DNA from: Eilatimonas milleporae
GTDB lineage: Bacteria > Pseudomonadota > Alphaproteobacteria > Sphingomonadales > Kordiimonadaceae
Assembly: GCF_003688555.1 (NCBI RefSeq)
Contig: NZ_REFR01000014.1
Coordinates: forward strand, 124,001 to 188,000
Reading direction: 5' to 3'
DNA length: 64,000 nucleotides
This document shows positions 35,989-45,891 of this stretch, in pieces. The notes under the pieces were generated by a model that was not told the DNA's origin, did not search any database, and saw only the letters and a list, made by a program, of their open reading frames with translations. The translations under genes were made by a program, and so were the position numbers. How positions within the stretch are numbered: the stretch's first letter is position 1; the number at the start of each line of letters is the position of its first letter.

Positions 35989-37314
35989 ATGCCCCCAACG
36001 GTCCCACCACGGCCGACAGCCCCGCTTGAACGGCTGAAACGCCTTCACCCCAGGGTCATCGACCTGTCCCTGGACAGGCTGCGCCGTCTGCTCGACAGGC
36101 TCGACAACCCCGAACGGCGTCTGGCGCCGGTCCTCCACGTGGCCGGCACCAATGGCAAGGGCTCGACCGTCGCCACGCTGCGCGCCATTGCCGAGGCCGC
36201 CGGCCACCGGGTCCACGTCTATACCTCGCCCCACCTCGTGCGGTTCAATGAACGCATCCGCCTGTCCGGCACCCTCATCGACGATGCCCACCTGAACGAC
36301 CTGATCGATGAGGTGGAAACCGTCAACAACGGCGCCGAAATCACGTTTTTCGAGGTGACGACGGCGGTCGCCATGCTCGCCTTTGCCCGCGTACCGGCGG
36401 ACCTGACCATATTGGAGGTCGGCCTGGGCGGGCGTCTGGATGCCACCAATGTGGTGGACCGGCCGGCCGCCTGCTGCATCACCCCCGTCAGCTTCGATCA
36501 TCAGGACTATCTGGGCACCACCATCGAGGCCATCGCCGCCGAAAAGGCCGGCATCCTGAAAAAGGGCGTCCCCGCCGTCATCGGCCCGCAACTGGAAGCC
36601 GCCCGCGCCACCATCGCCGCCACGGCACGCGAAGTCGGCGCCCCCCTGCATGTCTACGGCGAGGACTGGCACTGCGCCCCTGTCGAGGGCGACGGTTTCC
36701 GCTTTGACGACCGCGACGGACATTTGAGCCTGCCGGCCCCGACCGTCCAGGGACTGCACCAGATCGCCAATGCGGGCATGGCGGTGGCGACGCTCCGCGC
36801 CCAGTCCGCCGTACCGGTGTCCGAGGCCGCGATCCGCGCCGGGCTGGGCTGGGTGCGCTGGCCCGCCCGCCTGCAACCCATCGAAAACACCCCCCTGAAC
36901 CGGCATTTGCCGGAACAGGCGCGGCTTTGGCTGGACGGCGGGCACAATCCGGCGGCGGCCACGGTCATTCGGGCCTTCCTTCAGGGCTTCGACCCGGTGG
37001 AGGAACCGGTGACCCTGATCGTCGGCATGATGCAGGGCAAGGATCTCGCCGGTTTCCTCGGGCCGTTGATACCGCAGGCCGCGCGGGCCATCGCCGTGCC
37101 CATACCGGGACAGGAAAAAAGCTGCCCGCCCGGCGATGTCGCGGCCGCCATTTCCGATGCCGGCCTTCAGGGCAGCATGGCAAGGGATGTCATTTCCGCT
37201 CTTGAAATTATTCGCTCTGAGGCTAAACCGGATACACGCCCGGTTGTGCTGATCATCGGATCGCTCTATCTGGCGGGGCGGGTTCTGGAAGACGCCGGTC
37301 TTCTGCCCGAATGA
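35989..37314 (+). CDS. folC: bifunctional folylpolyglutamate synthase / dihydrofolate synthase
   Basis: FolC adds glutamate to dihydropteroate and to folates. The 441-residue Mur-ligase-type enzyme has the P-loop GTNGKGST (residues 53-60), the folate-site SPHLVRFNERI, and TILEVGLGGRLDATN with the second nucleotide-binding element. GAGAGG lies 5 bases before the ATG. It is the last recognisable gene of the trpFBA-accD-folC series. Confidence 0.95.
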   Translation: MPPTVPPRPTAPLERLKRLHPRVIDLSLDRLRRLLDRLDNPERRLAPVLHVAGTNGKGSTVATLRAIAEAAGHRVHVYTSPHLVRFNERIRLSGTLIDDAHLNDLIDEVETVNNGAEITFFEVTTAVAMLAFARVPADLTILEVGLGGRLDATNVVDRPAACCITPVSFDHQDYLGTTIEAIAAEKAGILKKGVPAVIGPQLEAARATIAATAREVGAPLHVYGEDWHCAPVEGDGFRFDDRDGHLSLPAPTVQGLHQIANAGMAVATLRAQSAVPVSEAAIRAGLGWVRWPARLQPIENTPLNRHLPEQARLWLDGGHNPAAATVIRAFLQGFDPVEEPVTLIVGMMQGKDLAGFLGPLIPQAARAIAVPIPGQEKSCPPGDVAAAISDAGLQGSMARDVISALEIIRSEAKPDTRPVVLIIGSLYLAGRVLEDAGLLPE

Positions 37315-37371
37315 ATGATGAAACCCGCGTGTGCTCCGGCACACCGGGCGAAATACCGAAAGGGGCGGATC

Positions 37372-37728
37372 GTGGAACAAGACACCACCGTATCACGGGT
37401 CGAGGATTTTCCCTGGGGCCAGATGGCCTGGCTGATGGATGACGCCGCCGCCGAATCAGCCGGGTTTTCCACCGCGCGCATGACCGTCCTGGCCGGCCGG
37501 ACGGCCGGCCCGCACCGGCACCCCAATGCCACGGAATTCCTTCTGGTGGAAAAAGGCGACCTGACCCTGCGTTTAACGGATGAAACCGTGCCGCTCGCAA
37601 AGGGCGACACCTACCTCATCCCCGTGGCAAGCCCCCATGAGATCATCGCCGGCCCCGAGGGCGCACAGCTGACCATCTTCTACAACACCCCCCGGCGCGG
37701 GTATGAAGCGGCCACCATCGGGTCATAG
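37372..37728 (+). CDS. small cupin-domain protein
   Basis: A single-domain cupin of about 118 residues. Cupin motif 1 reads GPHRHPNATEFLLVEKGDL (two His and Glu ligands), and motif 2 includes SPHEI. Such proteins are often metal-dependent or sugar-binding; the function is open. I start at GTG 37372, preceded by AGGGG; ATG 37315, touching the folC stop, has no ribosome site but would be translationally coupled. Confidence 0.82.
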   Translation: MEQDTTVSRVEDFPWGQMAWLMDDAAAESAGFSTARMTVLAGRTAGPHRHPNATEFLLVEKGDLTLRLTDETVPLAKGDTYLIPVASPHEIIAGPEGAQLTIFYNTPRRGYEAATIGS

Positions 37729-37860
37729 GCACCGGCCTTAACGCCCATGCGGTGAAGGCCGGCATCATGGGCCATCCGCCTCGCCGGCCCCGATTAATGC
37801 CCGGATTTTCCGGGCAGCCGGTCCACACCGCACGGTCTTGCCAGTGGGTATCGTCCCAAT

Positions 37861-37892
37861 AAAAAGCGCGGCCTTCGGTGAAAGGCCGCGCT
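37861..37892 (-). terminator. intrinsic terminator of trxA and its upstream operon
   Basis: In the minus direction a 10-bp stem (GCGCGGCCTT at 37866-37875 with 37882-37891) is followed by TTTTTATT. It lies 30 bases beyond the trxA stop, at the convergent end with folC-cupin. Confidence 0.88.
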
Positions 37893-37921
37893 GAACGCTT
37901 CAGCGGGTGACGCTGGACAGC

Positions 37922-38239
37922 TTAAATGCTGCTGTCAATCCACTGTACCATCTGTGCTTTCGGCTTGGCGCCAAGCGTGGTGGCCACGGCCTCGCCGCCC
38001 TTGAAAATCAACAGGGTCGGGATGGACCGGACGCCGAACTTGGTCGGTGTGACCTGATTGCTGTCCACATCCATCTTGGCGATGACGATATCGTCACGCT
38101 CGCCGGAAATTTCTTCAAGAACGGGGCCGATCATTTTGCACGGGCCGCACCATTCCGCCCAGAAATCCAACAAAACCGGCTTGTCCGCCTGCAAGACATC
38201 CTGCTCGAAGGTCGCATCGGTTACGGTGATCGTTGCCAT
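37922..38239 (-). CDS. trxA: thioredoxin
   Basis: The 105-residue thioredoxin has the redox motif WCGPC (C31, C34) in [14 protein letters not shown] and the cis-proline segment SIPTLLIF. It is a cytoplasmic disulfide reductant. It is the last gene of the minus-strand series after addB-addA, a conserved placement in alphaproteobacteria. The 307-base gap upstream suggests it also has its own promoter. Confidence 0.97.
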   Translation of the reverse strand: MATITVTDATFEQDVLQADKPVLLDFWAEWCGPCKMIGPVLEEISGERDDIVIAKMDVDSNQVTPTKFGVRSIPTLLIFKGGEAVATTLGAKPKAQMVQWIDSSI

Positions 38240-38546
38240 ATTTCTTCTCCAATCCAGTCCGCGCGGAGACCGTGCCTGAACCCGGAAAGCCCCTTGAACA
38301 CGGTGTATGATTTACAAATGTGCGGACCACTGTTTGCTTTGGCAACTAACCTAGGCATCGGTCCGCGCATGGTCAAGGTGACAGCCTTATCACGAGGCGG
38401 TGATGCATTGCAGCATTTTCGATCACTGTGATGGACGGAAAAGATTTCAAAAGACCCGTGGACGCCCTGATCGCACCGGTCCCGGATCGCGTCAGACCTC
38501 GGTTCCTGCCCATCCCCCAGGCATCCCTCAGGTCATCCCCAGGTCA
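38240..38546. other. gap between addA and trxA
   Basis: About 307 bases with no gene I can support. It should contain the trxA promoter: on the minus strand there is an AT-rich stretch (TTTGTAAATCATACA around 38302-38318), but no clear -35/-10 pair. There is no terminator after addA. Confidence 0.4.
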
Positions 38547-41500
38547 TCACAGACCCATGGCGTCAAGCGCGGCGGACAGCCGGTCTTCGGGCAGGGGCAT
38601 CAGCACCGGCGTTTCCGTCCACAGCAGGGCCGCCCGGACACGGCGCCCCGGATAAATCGTGCGCAGTGCGGCCGCATACAATGCCATCTGTTTGATATAG
38701 ACGGCCCCCACATCGGCGGCACTGCGCGGCGGCGGGCGGTTGGTCTTGTAATCGACGATCAGAACCGTGTCTTCACCGATCACCAGACGGTCCACCTGCC
38801 CGGAAATCACCCGGTTACCGATCACCCCGGCGATGGGCGCTTCCGCCCGGCTGCCGGGACCGAACAGACCGGCGAACTCCGGATGCGCCAGAATGGCCAG
38901 CACCTCGGCCGCCAGCGCCGCCTGTTCGTCCCCGCTCAACTTGTGGGCCGGCAGGGCCAGATACCGCCGCGCCGCCTCCGCCCGTTGTGCCGCCGGCAGG
39001 TCGGGCAGGAATTCCAGCATGCTGTGCACCAGCCGGCCACGGCGAAACGGTTTCCCGCCGCGTGACAGCGGGCTCAACACCGCCGGTTCCTCGTCATCCG
39101 GGCGGGACGGGGCCAGGGGGCGCGGCGGCGTCGGTTCCGCCGGCGGCGGGGCGTCATACCAAAGGGGCCGGGCAGCGGTCGCGGCCAAAGGGGCCTCGGG
39201 CCCCGGCGGCGTGACCCGGCGCCGTTGGGCAACGCTGAACCGCCTGACCCGTAGCCCGTCGGGCCCGGTCACGGTTTCCCCCTCCAGCCGCGCGAACCCC
39301 GCCTCCAGCGCGTGATACCAGCTTTTGTCCGACAACGGCTCGCGGCCCCGCCAGCCAAGGGCGTACAGCCGGTCCTCGGCCCGTGTCAGCGCCACATACA
39401 GCAATCGCCGGTACTCGGCGATCAGGCGGGCGCCGATCATGGCCTTTTTATCTTTGACAAGCGGCAGATCCTTCGCCGGCGACGTCCACAACAGCAGATC
39501 GGGCGCCCCCTCTCCCAGTTCCAGCGGCACCAGGCGGCTGTCGCGCACACCGTCGGGCACGCTGGCGCAGTCGCCCAGAAACACGACCGGCGCCTGCAAC
39601 CCCTTGGCACTGTGGACCGTCATGATCCGGATCGCCCCGCCGCCGGCCTCGAGGTCCCGTTTGATCTGGCTTTCACTGCGGTCCATATGGGCCAGAAACC
39701 CCTCAAGGGACGGGGCATGGACCCGCTCGAAATCAAGCGCGGCGGCCAACAGCTCATCCAGCGGATCGTGAACGTCGCTGCCCAGACGGCGGGCCAGCCT
39801 GTCGCGGCCATGATGCACCACCAGCACATGGGACAGAAATTCAAAGGGTGTCATGCGGTCGGCCGCCGACAGCAGGTCGCCCAGCATCCGCCGCGCCGTG
39901 CCAAGGGCCGGCCCGTCATCCGCCCCGTTATCCACCCCGCCATCCGCCCCGGTCATCCCGTCATCCACCCCGGCCGTCCCGCACGCCGCCGCCCTGGCGC
40001 AAAGCGCGTCCCACAGCGATCCCCCACGGCGATGGGCAAGGCTGAACAGCGCGTCTTCATCCAGCCCGATGAAGGGGCTTTTCAACAGGGCCGCCAAACT
40101 CAGATCGTCACCGGGCTGAAGGACGAACCGCAGCGCCGCCAGGGTGTCCATCACCGCCAGTTCATCCCTCAGCATCATCCGGTCCCGTCCCGCCACCGGC
40201 AGGTTCAGGCTTTTGAACGCCTTGACCAGATGATCGACAAACGCGGTACGCCGCCGCACCAGAACCAGAATATCCCCCGGCTGTATGGCGCGGCCTTTCG
40301 ATACCAGCATATCGCCGCCGCGCACCATCGCACGGATACGGCGCGCCAGCCGCCACGCCGCGCGCTCCTGCGCGTCGGCGGCCGTTTCCTGCACGGTCGG
40401 TGGCCGCCAGCCATCCGCCTCCGCCGGGGCGGCGGCTTCTTCCAGCGGCCACAACTCGACCAGACCGCCATCGCCGGACCGGTGAAAATCATGGCGGACG
40501 GGCACACCGTCCAGGGCCACGCCGTCCGCGGCCGGGGCCCCGTCGGCGAAAACCGCGTCCACCAGCCCCATCACCGCCCCGGACGACCGGAACGACAGGC
40601 TCAGCGGCACATCGTCGGCCACCATGTCGGCCGCGCGCGCCCGCGCGAAAACCCGGTCGCGGGCCGCCAGAAACTCCCGTGGGTCCGCCCGCTGAAAGGA
40701 AAAGATCGACTGCTTCGCGTCGCCGACGGCAAAAACCGTCCGGGCCATGTCCCGTGCCCCTTCACCGGCATAAAACTCCGCCGCCAGCGCTTCGACCACC
40801 TGCCACTGCGCCCTGTTGGTATCCTGTGCCTCGTCCACCAGAATATGATCGAGACCGTGATCCAGCTTGAACAGGATCCACGGCGCGATGCCGGGCCGGT
40901 CCAGCAGGCCCAGCGTGTGGCTGATCATGTCATCGAAATCGATCAGGCCGCGCGCCTCCTTCACCCGCCGGTACTCCGCCAGTTGCGCGAAGCCCAGATG
41001 CAGAAGGGCGGCCGTCGCCGCCGCCGCCCGTGCCTTGGCCGCGCGCTCCCGCAGGGACGCCAGGCGCTCCTGTGTCGCGGTTATGACATCGTCCAGCGCC
41101 GGCGCGCCCGTCAGCACGGCCTTGGTCGCCACCCGTTTGCGGGGACCGCCGTCGGCGGTCAGAAACACCTGCTCAAAGGCCCGGAAGGCGGCCGCGCGGC
41201 CATGATCCTCCAGAAACGCGGCAACCGCCTGCCCCCGTTTCCGGTCGGCGGGCGAACCCGACGCCAGGGCACCGGCAAGGCCGGCAAGACCGGCATCGTC
41301 AAAAACCCCGGCCGCACAGGCCCCGGCCCGCACGCTGTCCGGTGTCTCGTCCGGCTCCAGGCCCAGGGCCCGGTACAGGGCGCGGCGGATGGCCTCCATA
41401 TCCCCGTTGAAATGGCTATGGACGGCACCAAGGCGCGGCATCTCAAACGACAGGCGGCCGATCACCTCGTCAAACGTGTTTTCCGTCACCAGCCCGGCAA

Positions 41501-42026
41501 CGGTATCGAGGGCCGTTTTCAGCCTCTCCCCGCCGGACAGGCGGGTTTTGGCCAGTGTCCCGTCACGGGCTTCGGCCATGACCTCGGCGGCCGCACTTTC
41601 CTCCATGCCTTCAAAGCCCGGTGACAGGTCGGCTTCCAGCGGAAAGCGCCCGAGAAGCGACTGGCAAAAACTGTGAAAGGTCTGAATTTGCAGGCCGGCT
41701 GTCAGGTCCAGGACATGGGCGAAAAGCTGCCGTGCCCGCGCCAGCATGGAATCGTCGGCATATTCTCCGGTGCGCTGTCCGATGGCCGCGATCAGCGCGT
41801 CATCCGTCATCACCGCCCAACCGCCCAGTTCCCGGAAAATACGGGCCTTCATCTCGGCGGCGGCCGCCTTGGTGAAGGTCAGGCATAACAGCTTTTCAGG
41901 CGGGGTGCCCGTCAGCATCAGACGCAGCACGCGGGCCGTCAGAACATGTGTCTTGCCGGTGCCGGCGGACGCACCGACCCATGCGGTCAGGGACGGTTCG
42001 GTGGCACGGGCCTGATGCTCGGTCAT
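38547..42026 (-). CDS. addA: double-strand break repair helicase-nuclease AddA
   Basis: AddA is the UvrD-type 3'-5' helicase and nuclease subunit of AddAB, which resects DNA ends for RecA. The 1159-residue product has Walker A GASAGTGKT (residues 18-26), helicase motif Ia LTFTKAAAAEMK, motif II ILVDEAQDTN and the C-terminal nuclease with VLIVDYKTNRP. A Gly/Asp-rich insertion near 39900-39980 encodes DDGMTGADGGVDNGADDG-like repeats. ATG 42026 lies 8 bases beyond the addB stop; an earlier in-frame start (42089) would overlap addB. Confidence 0.95.
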   Translation of the reverse strand: MTEHQARATEPSLTAWVGASAGTGKTHVLTARVLRLMLTGTPPEKLLCLTFTKAAAAEMKARIFRELGGWAVMTDDALIAAIGQRTGEYADDSMLARARQLFAHVLDLTAGLQIQTFHSFCQSLLGRFPLEADLSPGFEGMEESAAAEVMAEARDGTLAKTRLSGGERLKTALDTVAGLVTENTFDEVIGRLSFEMPRLGAVHSHFNGDMEAIRRALYRALGLEPDETPDSVRAGACAAGVFDDAGLAGLAGALASGSPADRKRGQAVAAFLEDHGRAAAFRAFEQVFLTADGGPRKRVATKAVLTGAPALDDVITATQERLASLRERAAKARAAAATAALLHLGFAQLAEYRRVKEARGLIDFDDMISHTLGLLDRPGIAPWILFKLDHGLDHILVDEAQDTNRAQWQVVEALAAEFYAGEGARDMARTVFAVGDAKQSIFSFQRADPREFLAARDRVFARARAADMVADDVPLSLSFRSSGAVMGLVDAVFADGAPAADGVALDGVPVRHDFHRSGDGGLVELWPLEEAAAPAEADGWRPPTVQETAADAQERAAWRLARRIRAMVRGGDMLVSKGRAIQPGDILVLVRRRTAFVDHLVKAFKSLNLPVAGRDRMMLRDELAVMDTLAALRFVLQPGDDLSLAALLKSPFIGLDEDALFSLAHRRGGSLWDALCARAAACGTAGVDDGMTGADGGVDNGADDGPALGTARRMLGDLLSAADRMTPFEFLSHVLVVHHGRDRLARRLGSDVHDPLDELLAAALDFERVHAPSLEGFLAHMDRSESQIKRDLEAGGGAIRIMTVHSAKGLQAPVVFLGDCASVPDGVRDSRLVPLELGEGAPDLLLWTSPAKDLPLVKDKKAMIGARLIAEYRRLLYVALTRAEDRLYALGWRGREPLSDKSWYHALEAGFARLEGETVTGPDGLRVRRFSVAQRRRVTPPGPEAPLAATAARPLWYDAPPPAEPTPPRPLAPSRPDDEEPAVLSPLSRGGKPFRRGRLVHSMLEFLPDLPAAQRAEAARRYLALPAHKLSGDEQAALAAEVLAILAHPEFAGLFGPGSRAEAPIAGVIGNRVISGQVDRLVIGEDTVLIVDYKTNRPPPRSAADVGAVYIKQMALYAAALRTIYPGRRVRAALLWTETPVLMPLPEDRLSAALDAMGL

Positions 42027-42034
42027 GTGACGGC

Positions 42035-45000
42035 TCAAGGGATTTCTCCGCCCGTGTCGTCGGCAAAGGGATCCTGTCCCGCCTGCCATTCCCGCACCCG
42101 TGCCAGATGGTCGTAATCATCATGGCCCGCCACCGCCGGGCGCGGGTGGGACAGGTAGGGCACATCGTCATCGTCAAACGCGGCGATCAGCGCCCGCAGG
42201 CCGTCCTCGGCCGCCTCAAGGGCCTCGGCCACATCCCGGACCGGACTTGTCGGCTGCGCCACCGGGTCCCCGCCCCGCAAATGCCAATACACCAGGCTGT
42301 CCACGGGCGCCGGGGCCAGCCCCTCGAAGGCCCCCTTGACGGCCAGCACCCCCTCCAGCGGCAATTGCGGTGCATAGCCGGCCGCCACCCGTTTGCCGCT
42401 TGGTGGCGTTCCGGTCTTGTAATCGATGATGGACAGGGCACCGTCACCGCGCAGACGGTCGATGCGGTCGGCCTTGGCCGTCAGGGTGAAATCCGTCCCC
42501 GGCACGGGCCAGGACGCTTTCCGCTCCACCGCGACCGTCTCGAAAAGATGCGCGCGGTCCGCCTCATGCCCGATAAACCAGTGCGCCACACGCTCAAAAC
42601 GCGGCCACCAGAAGGCATAAACCGTCGGCTGGCTCAGCACCGGTTCGAAGATGTCGCGGCCAATGGCCAGCAGACGGTCCAGCGCGCCGGTCCCCTGTCT
42701 CTCCGCCGCCGGCAACAGGAGGAACCGCTCCAGCGCGGCGTGCAGCAGGGTGCCCCGGTGGGACGCCGTCGGGCGTTCATCGACCGGGTCCAGACGCCGC
42801 AGACCAAGGATTTTCTGCGCATACAGGCCGTAAGGATTGCGCATCCAGCGTTCCACCTGCGTCACCGAAAGCGTTTTCGGACGGGCGGCGCGCGGCGGGC
42901 ACGGCGCGGGCGGCGGGGCCGGGCGCGGCGCCTCACCGTCGGCGGCCGTGGACCAGTCCAGATACCGGCCCGCATCCGGAATGGTGCGGCCGGCCAGGGC
43001 CTCGATGCGGAAAAGCCACCGGCTCTTCACGGTCGGACTGCCATCGGCTTTTTCCGCACGGCTCAAAATGGTGCGCGGGCCGCTGGCCGCCTGAAGGAAA
43101 TCGTGGGCGGCCTGACCGATACGGCGTTCCAGCGGCGGCAGGCCGAAGGCGGCGCGCATGGGCGCACTCATCCAGGGGTCGGGCTTGATCTCCGCCGGCC
43201 ACGTGCCCTCGTTCAGGCTGCCCAGGATCATGACATCCGCCCGGTGCAGGCGCGCCTCCAGCGGTCCCAGAATGGCCAGACGCGGATGACGGCCCCACAC
43301 GGGGCGCACCGTCACATCGTCCAGAAACGCATCGAACAGCGCACGGTACGCTTCCAGGCTGGCACTGCCCAGCATGCCGGCCTGCTCCAACAGGTCGCCG
43401 AGCGCATCGGCCAGCGCCTCGCCCGCGTCGCCGCGCCACAAACGGTCCGCCCCGGACAGGCTTTCAGGTCCATCCGCGGGCGTGCCACCGGATGCCGCCA
43501 GGGCTTCGCAGGCCCGGATATGGGCCTGCATCAGGCCATCCACCGGCCGTTCGGCCTGACGTGACAGGTCAAAGGGCTGTAAAATCCCGGCGACGCGCTC
43601 CAGACGGGTCATGTCGCCATCCGTCAACAGGCCGGACCCGGCGGCCGCGCGGGCACGGATCATAATCCCCTCAAGGCCCGCCGGCGGCCGTGGACCGCGC
43701 AGCGCATATCGGTCCAGCCTGCGCACGGTTTCCAGCATGGCCGCGCGCTCAAAACCGGCCGTCACCATCGGATGCTTCAAGAGGGCCAGCAGCGGCACCG
43801 GCGCGAACCGGTCGGCGGCCGCCGCCACCAGCAGGCCCAGCAGCCGGCCGGGAACGGATTTGGCGGCCGGGGTGCCCGCCGTGTCATCGACAACGATATT
43901 CCAGCGCGCCAGCGCGGCCTGCGTATACCGGGCAAGCTGCCGGTCCGGCGTCACCAGGGCGGCGGTCCTGCCGGGGGTTTCCAGGGCTTCCCGCATGACC
44001 GTGGCAATGGCCGCCGCTTCCTCCCGGCGGCCGGGCGCGGTGATCATGGACAGGCCGCCGAACAGATCGCCCGGCGCCAGGCCGCTATAGGGAAGGGCGG
44101 GCCAGACATCCGTCGTCTCGGCCGGGCGCAGCGCATCGCGCAGCAATGCCGAACATGTCGATACGGCAGGCGGTACCGTCCCCTGGTCTTGCCCCTGCTC
44201 CCCTCTGTGTTCCGGGCCCTGCCACATCTCAACCTCATGGCGGCTGACCCGCATCTTTTTCAGCAGGTCCTTCATGGCATATTGGGGGTGCGTCGGACTG
44301 GCGGCGGCCCAGCTGTCCTCGTCCATATCCCTTTCCAGTCCGGGCAGGACCACGGCCCCGTCCGGCAACCGCGCCACCACGGACAGCAGTTCGGCGGTGG
44401 CCGGGACCGTGCCGGTGGACCCGGCGGCAAAAACCGGACGGTCCGGCGGCGTCGCCGACCAGGCATGGGCCAGGGCCCGTATCAGACGGTCACGCCTTTC
44501 CGCCGGGTTCAGCGCTTTTTCATCGTCCAGAATGGCCGGCCAGTGCTGCGAGATGATTTTCAGGAAATCCAGCGTCACCGACCAGTGACTGGCAAGATCG
44601 GCGGGCACGATCTCCGTCAGGGCGTCATAGGACACGCCGGCGGTATCCACCTGATCCATCAGGGTTGCCAGTTCACCGGCCAGCCGCCAGCACTGCGCCG
44701 GCGCCATCAGACCGCCGGGGGCCCGCCAGCCGGCCACCAGCCGGGCCAGCATGGCCTGTCGGCGATAGGGCGGTATGGCAGGCCGCAGGGACAAACCGTC
44801 GCCCGTCGGGTCAAGACCGTGTCCCGTCAGGGCAAAGGCCAGATCCTCCTCATCCAGATCGCCGAGCGGACGCATGGCCGGCAAAAGCGTGGGCGCCATG
44901 CCGCGCCGGCGCAGAAAGGCATCGCGCAACGCCCGCACGGCCCGCCGGTTGGGCAGAAGAACCACGGCATCGGCAAGGTGCGCCGCGTCAAGACGCCGGG

Positions 45001-45091
45001 CGATTCCGGCGGCCAGACTGTCGACAAAATTATCCTGCGCCGCGATGGAAAAAACCGTGGGCCGGCCGCCGCCGGACACCCTGGCGGTCAT
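42035..45091 (-). CDS. addB: double-strand break repair protein AddB
   Basis: AddB is the second nuclease subunit of AddAB and recognises the recombination hotspot in related enzymes. The 1018-residue product is of the alphaproteobacterial AddB type: an inactive-helicase-like body (AVVLLPNRRAVRALRDAFLRR at the start) and a C-terminal PD-(D/E)XK nuclease (SIIDYKTGTPPSGKRV). It overlaps the upstream nucleotidyltransferase gene by 4 bases (ATGA) and addA follows after 8 bases. Confidence 0.93.
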   Translation of the reverse strand: MTARVSGGGRPTVFSIAAQDNFVDSLAAGIARRLDAAHLADAVVLLPNRRAVRALRDAFLRRRGMAPTLLPAMRPLGDLDEEDLAFALTGHGLDPTGDGLSLRPAIPPYRRQAMLARLVAGWRAPGGLMAPAQCWRLAGELATLMDQVDTAGVSYDALTEIVPADLASHWSVTLDFLKIISQHWPAILDDEKALNPAERRDRLIRALAHAWSATPPDRPVFAAGSTGTVPATAELLSVVARLPDGAVVLPGLERDMDEDSWAAASPTHPQYAMKDLLKKMRVSRHEVEMWQGPEHRGEQGQDQGTVPPAVSTCSALLRDALRPAETTDVWPALPYSGLAPGDLFGGLSMITAPGRREEAAAIATVMREALETPGRTAALVTPDRQLARYTQAALARWNIVVDDTAGTPAAKSVPGRLLGLLVAAAADRFAPVPLLALLKHPMVTAGFERAAMLETVRRLDRYALRGPRPPAGLEGIMIRARAAAGSGLLTDGDMTRLERVAGILQPFDLSRQAERPVDGLMQAHIRACEALAASGGTPADGPESLSGADRLWRGDAGEALADALGDLLEQAGMLGSASLEAYRALFDAFLDDVTVRPVWGRHPRLAILGPLEARLHRADVMILGSLNEGTWPAEIKPDPWMSAPMRAAFGLPPLERRIGQAAHDFLQAASGPRTILSRAEKADGSPTVKSRWLFRIEALAGRTIPDAGRYLDWSTAADGEAPRPAPPPAPCPPRAARPKTLSVTQVERWMRNPYGLYAQKILGLRRLDPVDERPTASHRGTLLHAALERFLLLPAAERQGTGALDRLLAIGRDIFEPVLSQPTVYAFWWPRFERVAHWFIGHEADRAHLFETVAVERKASWPVPGTDFTLTAKADRIDRLRGDGALSIIDYKTGTPPSGKRVAAGYAPQLPLEGVLAVKGAFEGLAPAPVDSLVYWHLRGGDPVAQPTSPVRDVAEALEAAEDGLRALIAAFDDDDVPYLSHPRPAVAGHDDYDHLARVREWQAGQDPFADDTGGEIP

Positions 45092-45891
45092 GGCCGCCCT
45101 CCGGCGGCACGCACGGCAAGACGGGCCTCAGCGGCGGCAATGGCCTCCGGTGTGCCCACATGCATCCAGTCCCCCTCATGGACAAGACCGTACAGACGCC
45201 CCCGCTCCAGCGCCCTGTTCCAGGCCCACCAGTTGGAAAACGGCCCCGCCGGCGCACCGTCATACAAATGCGGCGACAGGATCTGGACGCCGGCAAAGGC
45301 ATAGGCGGCGGTGGCGCGGGTGCCGCGCGGGGCAATGGTCCCGACCTCCTGCCCGGCGAACAGGGGGTCGGGGCTTAGGGAAAAATCTCCGGCCCCGTCG
45401 AACCCGACGGCACGGTCGCGGGGCTGCAACAGCAGCAGCCCGTCCATGCGGTCCGGGCGAAAGACCCCGGCCATGCGGTCCAATGCCGGCACCGGCCCGT
45501 CCTCCCACAGGGAATCGCCCAAAATCACGAAAAAAGGATGCTGCCCGATCATCGGCAGGGCCTTGCACACACCGCCCCCCGTATCCAGAAGGGCATCGCG
45601 CTCATCAGACACGATGACCTGCCCCGCATCCATCCGTGACCGCAAATGCGCCTCCATCCGCCCGGCCAGATGATGCAGATTGACGATAACGGGGCCGAGA
45701 CCGGCGGCCGCCATTTTGTCAAGCGCACGGTCGATCAGCGTCCTGCCGGCAACGGGCGTCAGGGGTTTGGGACGGGTTTCGGACAGGGCGCCCATACGGG
45801 TGCCCTTGCCGGCGGCCAGGATCATCGCGCGCCGGGACACGGTCGTCCCCGGCAGGCACGGGACGCCCCGCGCATCCGCCACACCGGTCAT
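45088..45891 (-). CDS. sugar-phosphate nucleotidyltransferase, MurU-like
   Basis: The 267-residue enzyme has the nucleotidyltransferase signature MILAAGKGTRMGALSETRPK (residues 23-42), DTGGGVCKALP and ILGDSLWED with a metal-binding aspartate. It resembles MurU, the uridylyltransferase for N-acetylmuramate 1-phosphate in cell-wall recycling. It overlaps tsaE (ATGA) and addB (ATGA). In many alphaproteobacteria an AmgK-type sugar kinase gene sits between tsaE and this gene; here there is no room for one. The first 20 residues precede the domain, so a later GTG start is possible. Confidence 0.85.
   Translation of the reverse strand: MTGVADARGVPCLPGTTVSRRAMILAAGKGTRMGALSETRPKPLTPVAGRTLIDRALDKMAAAGLGPVIVNLHHLAGRMEAHLRSRMDAGQVIVSDERDALLDTGGGVCKALPMIGQHPFFVILGDSLWEDGPVPALDRMAGVFRPDRMDGLLLLQPRDRAVGFDGAGDFSLSPDPLFAGQEVGTIAPRGTRATAAYAFAGVQILSPHLYDGAPAGPFSNWWAWNRALERGRLYGLVHEGDWMHVGTPEAIAAAEARLAVRAAGGRP

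Noticed and set aside
39312-41624. 770-codon open frame antisense to addA
   Set aside because: Antisense shadow. The plus-strand translation is Arg/Pro/Gln-rich without domains, while AddA motifs are clear on the minus strand.
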